A DNA stretch of 64,000 bases from Siphonodentalium dalli. Its lineage: Eukaryota > Mollusca > Scaphopoda > Gadilida > Siphonodentaliidae. Below the pieces are notes generated by a model. That model was not told the origin of the DNA, ran no database searches, and worked only from the letters and a program-made list of their open reading frames with translations. Positions 24,111 through 36,345 of the stretch are shown one piece after another (the stretch's first letter is position 1; every line of letters begins with the position of its first letter). The stretch covers positions 142,866,351-142,930,350 of the forward strand of contig CP136062.1 of the NCBI GenBank assembly GCA_032622095.1, written 5' to 3'. The position numbers and the translations under genes are program-made.

Positions 24111-24311
24111 GCACGGACCATGTGTCGTAGACACACACTGGCGATTTCCAGCTAATAATCCCATTCTGTGCCGCAGAGCATGCGAATAGTTCTTTACCAC
24201 AATAAATATCGTATTTGACTCAATGACTCAATTGATTCTGGCACAAAAGTATTATCATGCTCTAACTGTTACTTGGTGAATACGAGCCCTGGTCTGTAGT
24301 TTAAACTATAT

Positions 24312-26813
24312 GGTCCGAATCGGCATCTCTGGTTTAGACTAGGTTTTATTCTAGACCAGGTTTAACTCCAGTTTAAACTAGGTTTAAGTAGGGTTTAAAC
24401 TTGGTTTTACAGTAGTTAAACCAGGTTTATGGGAGTAAAACTGGGTTTTAGCGTACTTAAACCAAGTTTTGTGATAAACTCAGTTTAAGTTGAAACTAGG
24501 TTTTATTAACGTGATTAAGTTATGGTAATATTACTAATTGTTTGTGGTGAATTGGCTATATAATCATCAGTATAAGCTTAGGTATATATTATTTATACGT
24601 ACCATACGTCTCGCCTCGAACATACACCTTTAAATATACTTTGAAAAAATTTCAAAGTTAAACCACCCTACCCCAGGTTTGACTAAAACCTAGTTTTTTG
24701 GGTTTAATTATTCGGCCGATATTTTTCGCCCAATATTGATGTTGTTTCTTCGTGAATATGGGAGTGTTTATTTTGAATTGGGGGAGGCGTTTATGCGCGG
24801 GCGTTTGCCACTCAATGTAGATGCAGGAGAGTCTTAGTGGAATTCGGGGAGGCGATGTCGGTACTTATGAGATAAATTCTAACAAAATATGTGCCAGTGT
24901 GATGGATGATTTCTTGCTATATATGTCTGTTTGTAATTCGCTCGTTCGGATGTCGATTTGGCGGCTGAGAGCATGGCGGGATCGGACTGATCAGATTGAC
25001 ACGTTAGACACGAACATGCCTTTTGAAACTGATTCCTTCGTCACAAAAAGGTCTCTTTCGGTCAATTTGACGCATGGGTTGGTGGCCCACCCAAATACCC
25101 ATCAGAGACACCCCAGTCTTCACCCGGGGAGGGTAACGGCCACCCTGAGGGGTGGAGTATGGACTATTTTGGAGAACTGTAAGGCTTTCGGCCAATTTGA
25201 TAGTATGGGTGGGTGGCTCGCCCAAATAACCCATAGAAACACCCCACCCCTCACATCCGGGGGGGGGTACCACCCCGAGGGGGTGAACGTGGGATATGGA
25301 CCATTTTCGAGACTGGTAAGGATTTCGGCCAATTGACGGCATGGATGGATGGCCCGCTCAAATGTCCCATAGAAACAGCCCACCCCTGAACGCTGGGGGA
25401 ACCACCCAGGTGGTGAAAATGGGGTATGGACCATTTTCGAGAACGGTAAGGATTTCGGTCAATTTGACGTCAGCAGTGTTGGTATCCCGCTCCAACTACC
25501 CCCTAGAAACACCATCATCCGGAGGTACCACCCCGAGGGGGTGAAATGGGGTATGGACCATTTTCGACAACGGTGGGTGGCACATCCCAAATGCGCCCCA
25601 TAGAAACACCCCACCCCCACCGGACCCCCTTTTCACCCGCTCGGGTAGAACCACCCGCGGTAAGGGTGGGGGTGTTTCTATGACTATATTTGAGGGCGGG
25701 CCGCCCACCAATGACGTCATATTGGCCGAAATCCTTACCGTTCTCGATAACGGTCCATACCCCATTCTATGGGGTATTTGGGGCGTGCCACCTACACATG
25801 CCGTAATATTGACCAACAGAGGCATGTTTTTGCGAATAATGAATAAAATGCTCCATACCCCATTTTCACCCCAGCAGGGTGGTACCCTCCAGGGATGAGG
25901 GTAGGGTGTCTATGTGGGATATTTGGAACGGGCCACACACCCCTGTCGTCAAATTGGCCGAAATCCTTACCGTTCTCGAACATGGTTCATATCCCATCTC
26001 CACCCTCGGGTGGTGACCCACCCCACCCCGCCCGGATATGAGGGGTGGGGTGTTTATATGCGTTATTTGAGGTACCCTTCCCCGGGGGTGAGGGTTGGGG
26101 TGTTTCTATTCGGTATTTGGGCGTACCCAATTTCCACTTCCTCTGGTGGGACCCCCCCCCCCCCGGTGAGGGGTAGGTAGGGGTGGTTCTATGGTGTATT
26201 TTGATCGTGCCACCCACTCCTGCTGCCAAATTAATTAGCCTAAATCCTTACCGTCCATACCCCTGTTATCCCGGGGTGAGGGGTGATGTTTCTATCGGGT
26301 ATTATGGGCGAGCCACCCTTTCATGCCGTCAAATTCGCCGAAATCCTTCCCGTTCTCAAAAATGGTCCATACCCCATTTTCACCCTTCCGGATGGTACCC
26401 CCGGGGTGGTGGTGTTTCTATGGGGTATTTGTGGCGGGGCCCCACACATGCCCTCAAGAGATATTTTTGAGTTCCAAAAGTCACGTTCGTCCATGATATT
26501 AGATAATATCTAACCGTTATACAACATACCGTGCATTCGTCGTGATTTCTCAAAGCGCACGGGTTATTACCCTGATTGGGAGATTATATAGCGACAACAG
26601 GTCGCTTGACCGGACAATGAATTGACAAGTAGCGATAATAAACAGACAGACCACGCCTCCTATTCTTGCAATTGGACAAGTGTGGCCCACAGGTAACGCA
26701 ATCGACCAAATCTATGTCGTCCCAGCGGTGGAGAAAAACTTGGTTTTACTACTAAAACCCAGTTTAAACTGGTAGTTTAAACTAGGTCTAAACTGGAGAT
26801 GCCGATTCGGACC
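24312..26813. mobile_element. 2.5-kb block bounded by inverted repeats and filled with satellite
   Basis: The left end is GGTCCGAATCGGCATCTC followed by a GTTTAGAC-type tail, and the right end is its inverse, about 35 bp with few mismatches. Inside the left end, 24312-24500 is a series of degenerate AAC-AGGTTT / GTTTAAAC words; similar words precede the right end. The interior holds the satellite described at 25060-26470. No target duplication is clear. A Foldback-like composite element is the best guess. Confidence 0.6.
25060..26470. repeat. GC-rich satellite of about 130 bp in inverted halves
   Basis: From 25060 to about 25620 units run in one direction (GGTAAGGATTTCGG, CAATTTGACG, TAGAAACACCCCACC, GGGTATGGACCATTTTCGAG). 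From about 25640 to 26470 the same blocks appear as reverse complements. The turning point is a GC-rich stretch near 25620-25690. Frames up to 171 codons on both strands (24821-25336, 25004-25342) are by-products of the repeat. Confidence 0.85.
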
Positions 26814-27912
26814 TCTATGTTCATGCTTGAGCTATAACGACAGTTTGAACCGAGTTTTTTTGTTTTCAATAAATCTTGTTTAATCTAGCGATAACGAATC
26901 GGGCCTAGAGCGGTGTGATTGCTTGAAAACCAACAGTCGGTTAGTAATATGCCTCCGGGGTGCCACTATACCAAACTCATAAATCAATTTTCATGTCTTG
27001 ACATTGATTTCTAGTGATTTTTTATTTAGCATTAGTGGCCCCAATCTTCCTTTCGTATATGGGTTTATTGGCCCGAGTCTTGCATAATCAACAATTCCCT
27101 TATAATGGAATAGTAACATCTATAAAATAGCCACATTCCACCGAGAGATAGAATCTGGTAGTCGACTCGCTTAATAAGTTCCCACTTTAAGACCATTAAA
27201 TATGTGATAGAAAAGAGAGTGCTTTGCGGAATGGTGATGCAACTCAAATAAGAGTTGCAGTTTGTCTGAGCTGACGCAGGAAAATCCATACACTCTCATT
27301 CATTTCATAGGCACGCGGTCGTATATCTGGTTATCATCGTTCTATCTGAAGGTTGGGATGACAGAACATGATCACATGCTGCACATTCTATTATCCCCAA
27401 TTATGAATATCAGAAAATATGGGTTTCCTGATAAATTCCTTGAAATGTAGAAGTGCAATTCATCAGTCTGGGCACTTTCGCAGACAGCTTGTTCGTCTCT
27501 TGTGGTTTGTGATCGAAGATTAAAACAGTTCGTGCCAGGAATAATTGCACAAGAGACAGAAGCGTTTCTACGATTCCTCCGCGTCACACCAAGAACACTT
27601 AATGGAAAATTAGTCTCGTATTCTGTCCTTCGTCTTGTGTCTTTAATTGTCGATGACATTCTGGTGGGCTAGACTATATAACTACATAAATAAAGTTCTG
27701 AAAGCAATGACATTGTGTGCTATGCTATGCTTCATTTCTCTGTGCCACATGAATTCACATGTTACGGAGAAATGTGTGAGGTATATATACAAGGTGTATG
27801 GTAATTAAGTGCACTATTATACATATTACTGTTCATATATACATATATATCGTGTCGTTTCCTTGGACTGTAAATTGAATATGCCATAACTGTAGAATCT
27901 CTTTGTAGTCCT
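26814..27912. other. No gene recognised
   Basis: A minus-strand frame at 27372-27659 (95 codons) and short frames at 27065-27450 have no recognisable motif. No repeats were noticed. Confidence 0.4.
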
Positions 27913-28403
27913 ATTAAAGGTACTCAATCCGATAAAACTCATCTCAATTACTATTTCAATGGCTTCGGGGGTCAAAAATATTTTATTCGAGTCGAGGAAG
28001 TCAGACATCAAAGCTCAGATTTGTTAGATATCGATTTTAGAAATCTATTATTGTTCATTATCGGGAATTCTTTCTGGCCCAGTACGTAGTCAAAATTGCG
28101 TGATTATTACCACTTGATTTTAGAGTTATCCATCCTTGTCTGTTTGAATAGAGTTTTGGTGTAATCATCTCGAGCAGGTTTCAAAATTGACGGCAATTAT
28201 TAGTACTCATCTCGAGAAATTAACTAATTTCAAAAATCAATATCTTATAACTCTAGAGCTTTGTTTGATGGGTTCCTCGACTCGAATCAAATATTTTTTA
28301 CCCCCAAATCCAAAGAAATAGTAATATAGGGCCCTCTGATCGGATTGTTGTTGTTGGAATCTGTTGAGATGGGGACCCTCTTTACGGATTGAGTACCTTT
28401 AAT
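27913..28403. mobile_element. Foldback element, about 120-bp arms
   Basis: The ends are perfect inverted copies of ATTAAAGGTACTCAATCCG. Inside, GGGGGT-AAAAATATT and ATTCGAGTCGAGGA pair with their inverse near 28270-28310, with insertions between. The AT at the element edge is compatible with a TA-type or 2-bp duplication but is not diagnostic. Confidence 0.75.
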
Positions 28404-28582
28404 GTATCCACAATCTGAATTAATATCGTGTATACCCTGAACATCCTCTGATAAATGGCATAGGAAGGCATCATTATGATGCAATTTCTACGCTGGCTCG
28501 CGATAAAAGACATTATAAAGATGAAGAGAAACAAAGCTCAGTTGAGTAACTTGCTAACTTATTCGCCAAATGGTACGCTGTG

Positions 28583-29023
28583 ATATGTGACCCGCCATTT
28601 CAAATCCAGTCGGAAGTCGGGATTTTGTTTACCCTGTGCCAATGCATTCTCTTATATATGCGAGTCGACCATAGGTCGCCTCGCATATATAAGAGAATCC
28701 ATTGGCCTAACAATTTTTTACAATTTTAATAATTTGTTCTTGTATTCTTTAACAATTTTATAATTCCCCCATACAGAGCCCCAGACAAACATGAGCAGAC
28801 GACACTCTTCTATGTGCTTCTATATATGTGTGGGGCTCCCTGCAGGGTAATGGATGTTTTATTTTATTTTATGTCCTAAATATTGTAAGAAATATTTATT
28901 TAAAAAACATGATAAAAAATTGTTAAGCCAATGCATTCTCTTATATATGCGAGGCGACCTATGGTCGACTCGCATATATAAGAGAATGCATTCCGACTGG
29001 ATTTGAAATGGCGGGTCACATAT
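28583..29023. mobile_element. Composite hairpin element, family X copy 2
   Basis: Same architecture as 2083-2539, in the opposite orientation judged by the internal block order. The ends start ATATGTGACCCGCCAT; hairpins lie at 28638-28706 and 28927-28990. The right end has lost about 30 bp at the junction of the hairpin and terminal repeat, around 28990, so the right hairpin is incomplete. Confidence 0.82.
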
Positions 29024-29149
29024 CATTGCGAAATAATATATCTGTCTGATCAAAGTAGAAAACAATGGGGAACAAATATATATGCCGGGCTGATGTATCC
29101 ATGTTACAAACAAATAAAGACTTTCCATTAGACGGCAGTTTTAACTCTT

Positions 29150-29516
29150 AAGTCATACTGACAATGGGCTAAGCCAATTAAGGGTTCAAATAGTCAATTT
29201 CGTTCAGAACGTCAACATTTTGGTGAAAAAGCACGCCTCTCGTTTTGTTTGTTTTTATTATTTTATTAATATTGTTTTATTAATGTTTTATTAAAGCTAC
29301 ATGACTGTTTGCATGCCAAAATACACCTAATAATATTCGCTTTTAATTTGTCCCCGGTATCGACATATGTCGCTAAATACTTGAACAACATTTCAACGGG
29401 AATTATATGTCGTAGAAGGACGCATTGATGTCATAAAAAATACTTTGAACATGGTGTTTGTGTCCCAATCAAACAACAGCTATGCACACGATATGGAACA
29501 CAAAAGAGCAAAAGAG
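29150..29516. other. No recognisable feature
   Basis: AT-rich, with TTTTATTAA words near 29255-29295. No gene or named repeat. Confidence 0.4.
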
Positions 29517-29741
29517 CGTTCTGTGTTAGTCCAATCCTGATGTAGTTGAAATAAAGAGCGTTTGTTTCACTTATGTGAGAAAACTATAAAACAGCTGGAA
29601 AATGACCGTGACCATGGTAAGTATTTTTCAGAGCATATGAAGCCGGTATATCAATATATTGTGTATTTTTCAACATATCTTATACCTGCTTCCAAATTAC
29701 GTATACACAATATGGAAGCTCGAATGAGCCATGTCCGTTTA
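29517..29741 (+). repeat. Dispersed repeat S, copy 1
   Basis: The block order GTGTTAGTCCAATCCTGATG, AAAGAGCGTTTGTTTCACTT, AACAGCTGGAAAATGACCGT and GGTAAGTATTTTTCAGAGCA, ending near GAATGAGCCATGTCCG, is shared with 37161-37320 (same strand) and 44845-45078 (opposite strand). Non-coding; superfamily unknown. Confidence 0.75.
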
Positions 29742-30206
29742 ACTGAAACATTGCATTTTCAAAACTACCACATTTTGCACAAATGTACATGTAAGAACGC
29801 TTAAACAAAATACACATAACACTTCCACGACTTTGGTACCCCTCCAAATTAACTCTTCCTGCCCGTTTATACAAAAGTATCCCCATATAAAAACATCTTA
29901 CGTATAAGGTATGATTTTCTTTTCCCGCGCATTGTCTTCCTTCAGAGATAAAGCACCAAAAACATGACAATCATCAGTGTCAGTGTTAGCCCAACATGAC
30001 GAAGTCGCACTTGTGAGGCGGGATTAATTTATTGTTGAGGGTTTATCAGGCCGTTCATATATTTGGTATATCAACCATGGTGCGATAAAACACCTCTTAT
30101 TTCTCAGTTATGCTCAAACACAACGATATCACATCGATACAAACTCACGGCGCGTCCATATTTATAAGATCGTGACGTCACGGCCTCACTTCGCGTTACT
30201 CATCCC
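29742..30206. other. No recognisable feature
   Basis: The minus frame 29680-29970 has no recognisable motif. TGACGTCA-like GTGACGTCACGG occurs near 30173 without other promoter signs. Confidence 0.35.
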
Positions 30207-33007
30207 TAAGGGTGGATACACACATGCATGTAATGTCTGTATGTAAAATACATGTATTTTACATGGTCACACCAATCATTGATAGCATTAATCGCCTGCG
30301 CGCGATCGTTCCATTTCAACAGGTGAGACCGGTGAGTAGTTATAAGCCAAAATCAAACTAACTGTTATCAAGAGATTTCAGGCCAGTCATAAACATGTCT
30401 TTTTTCATGGGTGCCGAAATGAATAAATCCTGTCTGATATATGTTGCTGTTTTTCACGAGTTTTAGTTCATTTCGAAAAGTGGATTTTATACTTGATTTG
30501 TTTCTCGTCATTTCTTGGAAACAGGGTCATCCAAAATAAAAATAAATGTGTAGACTTTTGAAGCTATTTTAGGACGATTGTGATACATTATACAGTTATC
30601 GCCCGCGATTGAGTGAGACACGGGGATTTGTCGCCCGCTCGAGACCTGGAATGTCACCCGAGGGCCGCCAGGCCCGAGGGTGACATTCCAGGTCGAGAGC
30701 GGCGACAAATCCCCGTGTCTCACGAAAACAAGGGTGATAACTGTTTTGTTATCTGACAAAGGAGTACACACGAACCTCCTTAATAGCAGGCATAAATGCG
30801 CGCATATATTCTTTAATCCAGTTCGAAAAGTTAATTTTATGTTGGAATCATCGCTATTTAGAAAATAAAACATTCATAATCTGGATCAATTAACAGACCA
30901 GTCATTCGCGCAGATATTCTCCGGTCAGTTTGCTGGTTGCATGGTGGAAATCGGTTCACGGAAAGAGCAGCAAAGCAATTTCGAAGTTGAGTAGCCATGC
31001 AGCGAAATGTTCGGTTTCGTTTCAAATTTTAATGGCCGTGAAGATGCCGACAGACGTGTTCATTTCCAGATTGCTAAAATGTGAAACTAACACGTTGTAG
31101 TGGTGCAAAATGAATTTGACATATGTCACAGATTGTTACGCAACATACGGATATTCTCTGAAGTCTGAGGAATGTATTGAAGAAAAGAAATAGTCAATTG
31201 ATAAACAGCAAAGAGTGGCTATTTGATCAAGCACATACACGTAGTTGTAACGTATGTACATCGTATGTGCAATTGTCTGCAGCAAATACCAACTGCATAA
31301 TAAGGTTTATCTATTTGTCCCACGGTCTTTATTATTGATATAAAAAGGTCCAATAAGAATATTACACCTTATAACAGATATGTGTCTGTGATAACACCAT
31401 TTATACATAGCGTGCTTTAATAGCAAATAAAAAAACACACAATTATGCAAATTAGCAAACACCACAGTTCGCGGTTGTTATGAAACAGTGGGGTTTATAA
31501 AAACAGTGTTTTACGAAATTATCAGAGAGCTGCCAGAGAATATCTCTGCGTGGTGAGTTCTTCGTAGTTCTATGTTTGCTGGTAACAGCTGAGCGGTCAA
31601 TAACTGAGACAATGTTACCCTCGAGGGTAATATGGTGATTTATCGCCCGCCATGTGACGCACTCTCAGCCAATCAGAAGAGAGGAAAATGGGATGAAGGA
31701 TAACAAGAGTGTTTAATGCCCCACACACTGACTCCCAATTTGTTCTCGTCCAGCAGAACCCGAACGGCTTTCTGGCTCCACATTTTGGAAGTGCTATATT
31801 AATACACATGGCAATCAACTAACTCATACATGGTGAATTCCATGTTATAAAGTGATTTAGCCTAACAGGACAACGCCGAATCGAGTCAGGATAAGGATAT
31901 TTGTTCCTCGACTATGCATGGCCTCAGTTCAAATTTTAACAATCCGATATGGTGCTCTCATGCCTTGAATACAGGCATTGGAACATTAAGACAGACAATA
32001 CCAGTTTGTTGAGATTGCTCGGATAATTTGAGGGCGAGCTCATGAGATAACTTTCAATTGGGATTTCTTTGCATATATCCATTACAGCGCCAAAACATTA
32101 ATGCAGGTACAACGTTGAAAGAAAAAAGAGTCCCCCACATTTTAACCCAGAATCTCAGGCCAAAGGATGAACAAGTTCCTAACTGTCACAATTTTAGCCT
32201 GTACAGGCTTGAATTATCACATTTTGGACTATAATCCATGATTGGGGAGGGGGCTGGTTCTCGAAAGTTTCGAATAATTAAGGGATTTAGTTGAATGTAT
32301 CGGCCGGGATTATCTGGGCAAGAATGTACAACATAATGTTTTACTTAAATATTCCATAGTTGTAAATTGTGTGTATATAACACAAGAGAGGAAAGGTGAC
32401 GTAGTTGTGGACTCGTAGCTGGACAACCCTTTTCCCGAATGAAGACACACATGCAGCAACACCACCTTCTGTATACCTTCAAATTTAAAGCTGTAATAAT
32501 ATGTTCATAATTATATGAATATCATCAATTGCTGCATATGAGATTAATCACTCGTAGCAAACAGGCACGGCAGATATGACTGTCAACTACAATATTTACA
32601 AATCAGGAGTGGCTTCGTGGCTTCAGGGGGGTAGGCCTCATGTTGTTGCATGCCCCCACCTCCGGTCGATGAAATATGTAATGGTCAGTCCGGTAGCTTC
32701 CGGTATAATATAGCCCCTGCGTTGTGGAAATCCTGGGACCATCACTGGTATACAAACAAGAGAAGACTGACAATGATTTAAACAGAACGTCCAACATTTG
32801 GGTTATCGCGCCAACAATTATTTTAAGCGGCCTGACGACTTCGTCCAGTCAACGACACTCTACACGTTCAGAGCGTTACTCACTGTGGTCAAACATAGCC
32901 GCAATGATTGGGTTATCAGCAGACACATATTACATGGTCTGTATGATCCATGTAAAACGCCAAATACACGATATTTACAGAGATTACATGCATGTGTGTA
33001 TCCACCC
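30207..33007. mobile_element. Family W copy 2, expanded
   Basis: The left end is TAA then GGGTGGATACACACATGCAT; the right end is the inverse, followed by TAA at 33008-33010. The direct TAA flanks fit a 3-bp PIF/Harbinger-type duplication. Left sequence to about 30415 and right sequence from about 32240 match W copy 1. The 1.8 kb between is absent from copies 1 and 3, so it is either an insertion or part of a longer parental element. The LRDLVECIGR stretch is preserved apart from one upstream stop. Confidence 0.72.
30592..30744. repeat. 153-bp GC-rich palindrome
   Basis: The outer ACAGTTATC-CCC pairs with GGG-GATAACTGT. The inner 30613-30723 pairs GTGAGACACGGGGATTTGTC with its inverse, and CCTGGAATGTCACCC with GGGTGACATTCCAGG. 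It interrupts the AT-rich surroundings and lies in the part of W copy 2 that other copies lack. It is probably a nested foldback element. The minus frame 30508-30873 crosses it and is not credible. Confidence 0.9.
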
Positions 33008-33010
33008 TAA

Positions 33011-33940
33011 GGGTGGATACACACATGCATGTAATATCTGTATGTAAAATACATGTATTTTACATGGCCACACCAATAATTGACAACATTAATCACATGC
33101 GCGCGAGCGGTTCATTTTTAACAGGCAAAACAAGTTAGTTGTGATAAGCGAGGTCAAACTGTCTGCTATCAGGACATTTAAGGCCAGTCCAAAACATGTC
33201 TTCTCTTACGGATGCGGAAATTATAGTCTGGCATATGCAGGCTTGATATAGAACATTTGTACGTCGCTTGGCATCGAGTAATGGTTTTACTATTGGTTGA
33301 TCGAATGTAAATATAGGCACATATATAGGCATAATTACCTATTCGGTGCCCAACGTTTCATAGTGTATATGTAACTCATCAACATGTCTTCTCTTACGGA
33401 TGCGGAAATTAGTCTGGCATATATGCAGGCTTGATATAGAACATTTTCGACCATGATGCTTGTTTGACGTGGGGTCTCGAAAGAATTAAATCGCCAAGGG
33501 ACTTAGTTGAATGTATCGGTAGGAATAATCTGGACAAGAAGGTACAATATAATATGTTTTCCTTAAATAGCTCAGTTAGCCACCCCGCCTGGTAGCTTTC
33601 GGGATCATATAGCCCCAAGTTGGGGATCATATATACCCCCTGCGTCGGGGAAATCCTGATCCACCACTTCTATAAATATCAAGAGATGACTGGTAATTAT
33701 TTAAATAGAACGTCCACCATATGGGTTATCCCACGAACAATTATTTTAAGTGGTCTGGCGACTCGGTCCGAGACAGCAGCTTCTCTGCATTCCGACTTAA
33801 TTGGAACTCGAACTCAGTGTGGTCATCACGTCGGCAATGATTGGGTTGTCAGTGGACACATATTACATTGTCTGTATGATCCATGTAAAACGCCAAATAC
33901 ACGATAATTACAGAGATTACATGCATGTGTGTATCCACCC
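33011..33940. mobile_element. Family W copy 3, abutting copy 2
   Basis: It begins directly after the TAA shared with copy 2 and ends in the inverse terminal repeat followed by TTA. The 24-bp palindrome with half ATGTAAAATACA is present at about 33044-33067. A segment of about 65 bp (ATGTCTTCTCTTACGGATGC onward) occurs twice, at 33197 and 33383. The frame 33620-33907 ends with a run including NRTSTIWVIPR and HILHCLYDPC and stops 2 codons after PNT, as in copy 1. Confidence 0.78.
33620..33907 (+). CDS. Conserved short frame inside W element (hypothetical)
   Basis: A 95-codon frame. Its C-terminal half (from about residue 29) aligns in frame with W copy 1 (14249-14465), about 90 percent identical at DNA level by eye, with the same stop position. 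A second open stretch upstream, at about 33447-33560, contains RDLVECIGRNNLDKKVQYNM and aligns in frame with copies 1 and 2. These may be remnants of an element-encoded protein. I recognise no domain. Shared DNA ancestry alone could explain the agreement. Confidence 0.25.
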   Translation: MGIIYTPCVGEILIHHFYKYQEMTGNYLNRTSTIWVIPRTIILSGLATRSETAASLHSDLIGTRTQCGHHVGNDWVVSGHILHCLYDPCKTPNTR

Positions 33941-33944
33941 TTAG

Positions 33945-34894
33945 TGCAGATATGTATAAATGCTATCACACTAAAATGCAATCAATCGCCGCCTATTGAA
34001 GACTACATGCATGTATTATAAGCCAAAATGATTTACGTTATAATTTTGAACAGTTAATTTACGGCCAGTTTATTTAATGGTGGCATACCATTTGAATGTG
34101 ACAATCTCGACCAAACTGACACGACTTCTATATAGGCCTATGTGCAAATATGACAACCAAACAATCTTTCACGAATTAAACTATAATTTATTCACAACAG
34201 GTAATCATGTATTGTACATAACAAACATTCAATCTGCTGTTTTATCTACTTTCATATGTAAAAACACAATATTGGACGCGATACAGTTTGGCGTTAAACA
34301 GCCAAGTGAGACCATGACGTCACAAACTATAAAGGGAGATAATATGTCTTCCAAAATGGTGGCGTTGAGTTACTTGCGTAATTGATTGCGCGGGTTAGTT
34401 TGAGACGCCATATCTCCGATCTTGTGCGGAGATTTGCGCTGAAATTTTACGCACGAACAGAGAACAGCTTGATTAACGCTCATGCCTTTTCGTTATGCGA
34501 TAGTTTCCTTCCCCTTTAACACAATGTTTTATTTATTTTTAAGTTTCTTATTCTGAAAATCCCCGTTATTTCGTCGATATAATCATTTCCAAGAGATGGA
34601 ATATTTCTGAAATAACTATTTAGAGAAAAAAGATATTTTGAAGAACGTAGTTTCGACGAAATAACTGGTTTTTGTTTTAAACAGTTTGTAACACCACAAG
34701 TGATCAACGATCTTAAAACACATCTCCTGTACGCGACTTGTGAGGTGCACCCGAGAAGTCGGAGAACAATATAATGAACATCACAACTGTCTTTTGGTGG
34801 GTGGGTCGACCCTCGTGCGCCTGTCAACAATTTCCTTTAACAAACCCTACAGTCCACATCTCTCATTTGGTCGTCACCAATATTCCAACATATC
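33945..34894. other. No gene recognised
   Basis: A TGACGTCAC followed by CCAAAATGGTGGCG at 34315-34365 echoes the 6643-6670 patch and may mark a related repeat or promoter-like end. From 34545 to 34690 there are GAAATAAC-type words like those inside the element at 14605. Confidence 0.35.
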
Positions 34895-35245
34895 CTCATG
34901 GAAATAGGTTCACATGGGGCTTAAATATTCACATTGGTTCATATTTGACTTAATTTTTTAAATAAAATAATCCCGTATTGAGCGTATACCAGTTAGTTCG
35001 TTGAATGACGCGGGCCGCAGTGAAAACACATTATAAAGAGCGTGCTTCTGATAAGTCGTGGCGATGAAAAAAGTTTATTAAATAGTGCCAATAAGAGCTT
35101 ATTTCATATTGAAATAAGCACTAGTTTGAACGCCCATAGAGAGCGTATTTTTTCTCAAATACGCTCTATATGGGCTTAAAACGCGACATTCAAAAAATAA
35201 AAAAGCCCGTATTACACTTATTTTCACGAGAACAGGCTGAATGTT
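34895..35245. repeat. Dispersed repeat R, copy 2
   Basis: Carries the same block order as 12939-13265, ending CACGAGAACAGGCTGAA. It contains a hairpin at 35128-35180 with arms AAATACGCTCT and AGAGCGTATTT and flanking CCCATA / TATGGGC. Confidence 0.72.
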
Positions 35246-35304
35246 CATAGGGATCTTCGGGATGACTACTACATGTAGAATTTCTTTGAAAAACATAACC
35301 GCCC

Positions 35305-36345
35305 AGTGACCATCTTGGACTTTACTCTTTGCATGTATAAATCCGTTGGCACACTGCTTCAGGTCACATCCGATCATCACCAAACCCCATATGCATGATC
35401 TTCGGTGTGATCTCCAGATGAGATCAATCGATTTTTCCAGAAATTCGCTAAAAGACATTTCGACAGCCACCATCTCGGATTTTACTCTTTACATCGGCGG
35501 GGGGGGGGGGGCTCTGCAATTGGGTGGGTGGTTCAGCAGCCCGGCAAACACGATTTTTCCTGGCCTCGTAAATTTTTTCCTGTAGTCATTTTTCTTCAAA
35601 ATAATGGGACAAAAGGTTTTAAGAATGCTTCTATTATGCAATAGGTATGAACTTAACTATTGGTAGGGGGTTTGAGTTCACCATCAGTTAATAATGAGGG
35701 ATGACACCAATTGGTAATAAAAAGGTCAGCTTGCTAATGTTTTCGTCAAGGAACTATTAATGCACATTGAAATGGAAAGGCTCAGGTTTAAATAGTTCTA
35801 TTAAAAATAATTTATTCAACCTGATCTAAATGAACACAATAAATTCTTCAAATAAATGTAAAGTCTTCAAATAAAAATCATTATAGAATAAAACATAAAG
35901 GTGTTAAACAAACTTTAACTGATTTCAACGATATTCGGTACATGGGTCTAGGGTCACCTCTAGATTTGAGCTGTCAAATTTGAACGATTTTCGATGAAAA
36001 ACATGGCCACGGGCAGCCATCTTGGATTTTACTCTTTGCATCACTAATTCCTTTAGCACACCCTACAGAGCTTATCCCTCTTCCGATCATCACCAAACTT
36101 CATATGAATCCTCGGTGTGACCTCTCGATGGGTGCCTACCATTTTTCCCGAATTCAGTAAAACAGCCATCATGGATTTTTGTATCTTTGTATGACTAAAT
36201 CCTTTAGCACATCTTACAGGTCACATTTCTCATCCAATCGTCACCAAACTTCATATGCATCTTCGGGGTGACCTCAATAAAGGGAGACCCCCAGACATTT
36301 GTTCAAAACAAACATGGCCGCCAGCAGCCATCTTGGATTTCAAAT
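35305..36345. repeat. Degenerate tandem family around CATCTTGGATTTTACTC
   Basis: At least four spaced copies begin with a CATCTTGGA-TTTTACTCTTT block (about 35310, 35470, 36021, 36170) and continue, where complete, through TCATCACCAAAC, CATATGCAT and TTCGG-GTGACCTC. A partial fifth is near 36322. They are separated by unrelated AT-rich sequence and a G13 run at 35499-35511. Confidence 0.65.

Noticed and set aside
24821-25434. Frames of 104-171 codons in the GC-rich satellite
   Set aside because: They overlap on opposite strands inside tandem repeats, with low-complexity products and no domain.
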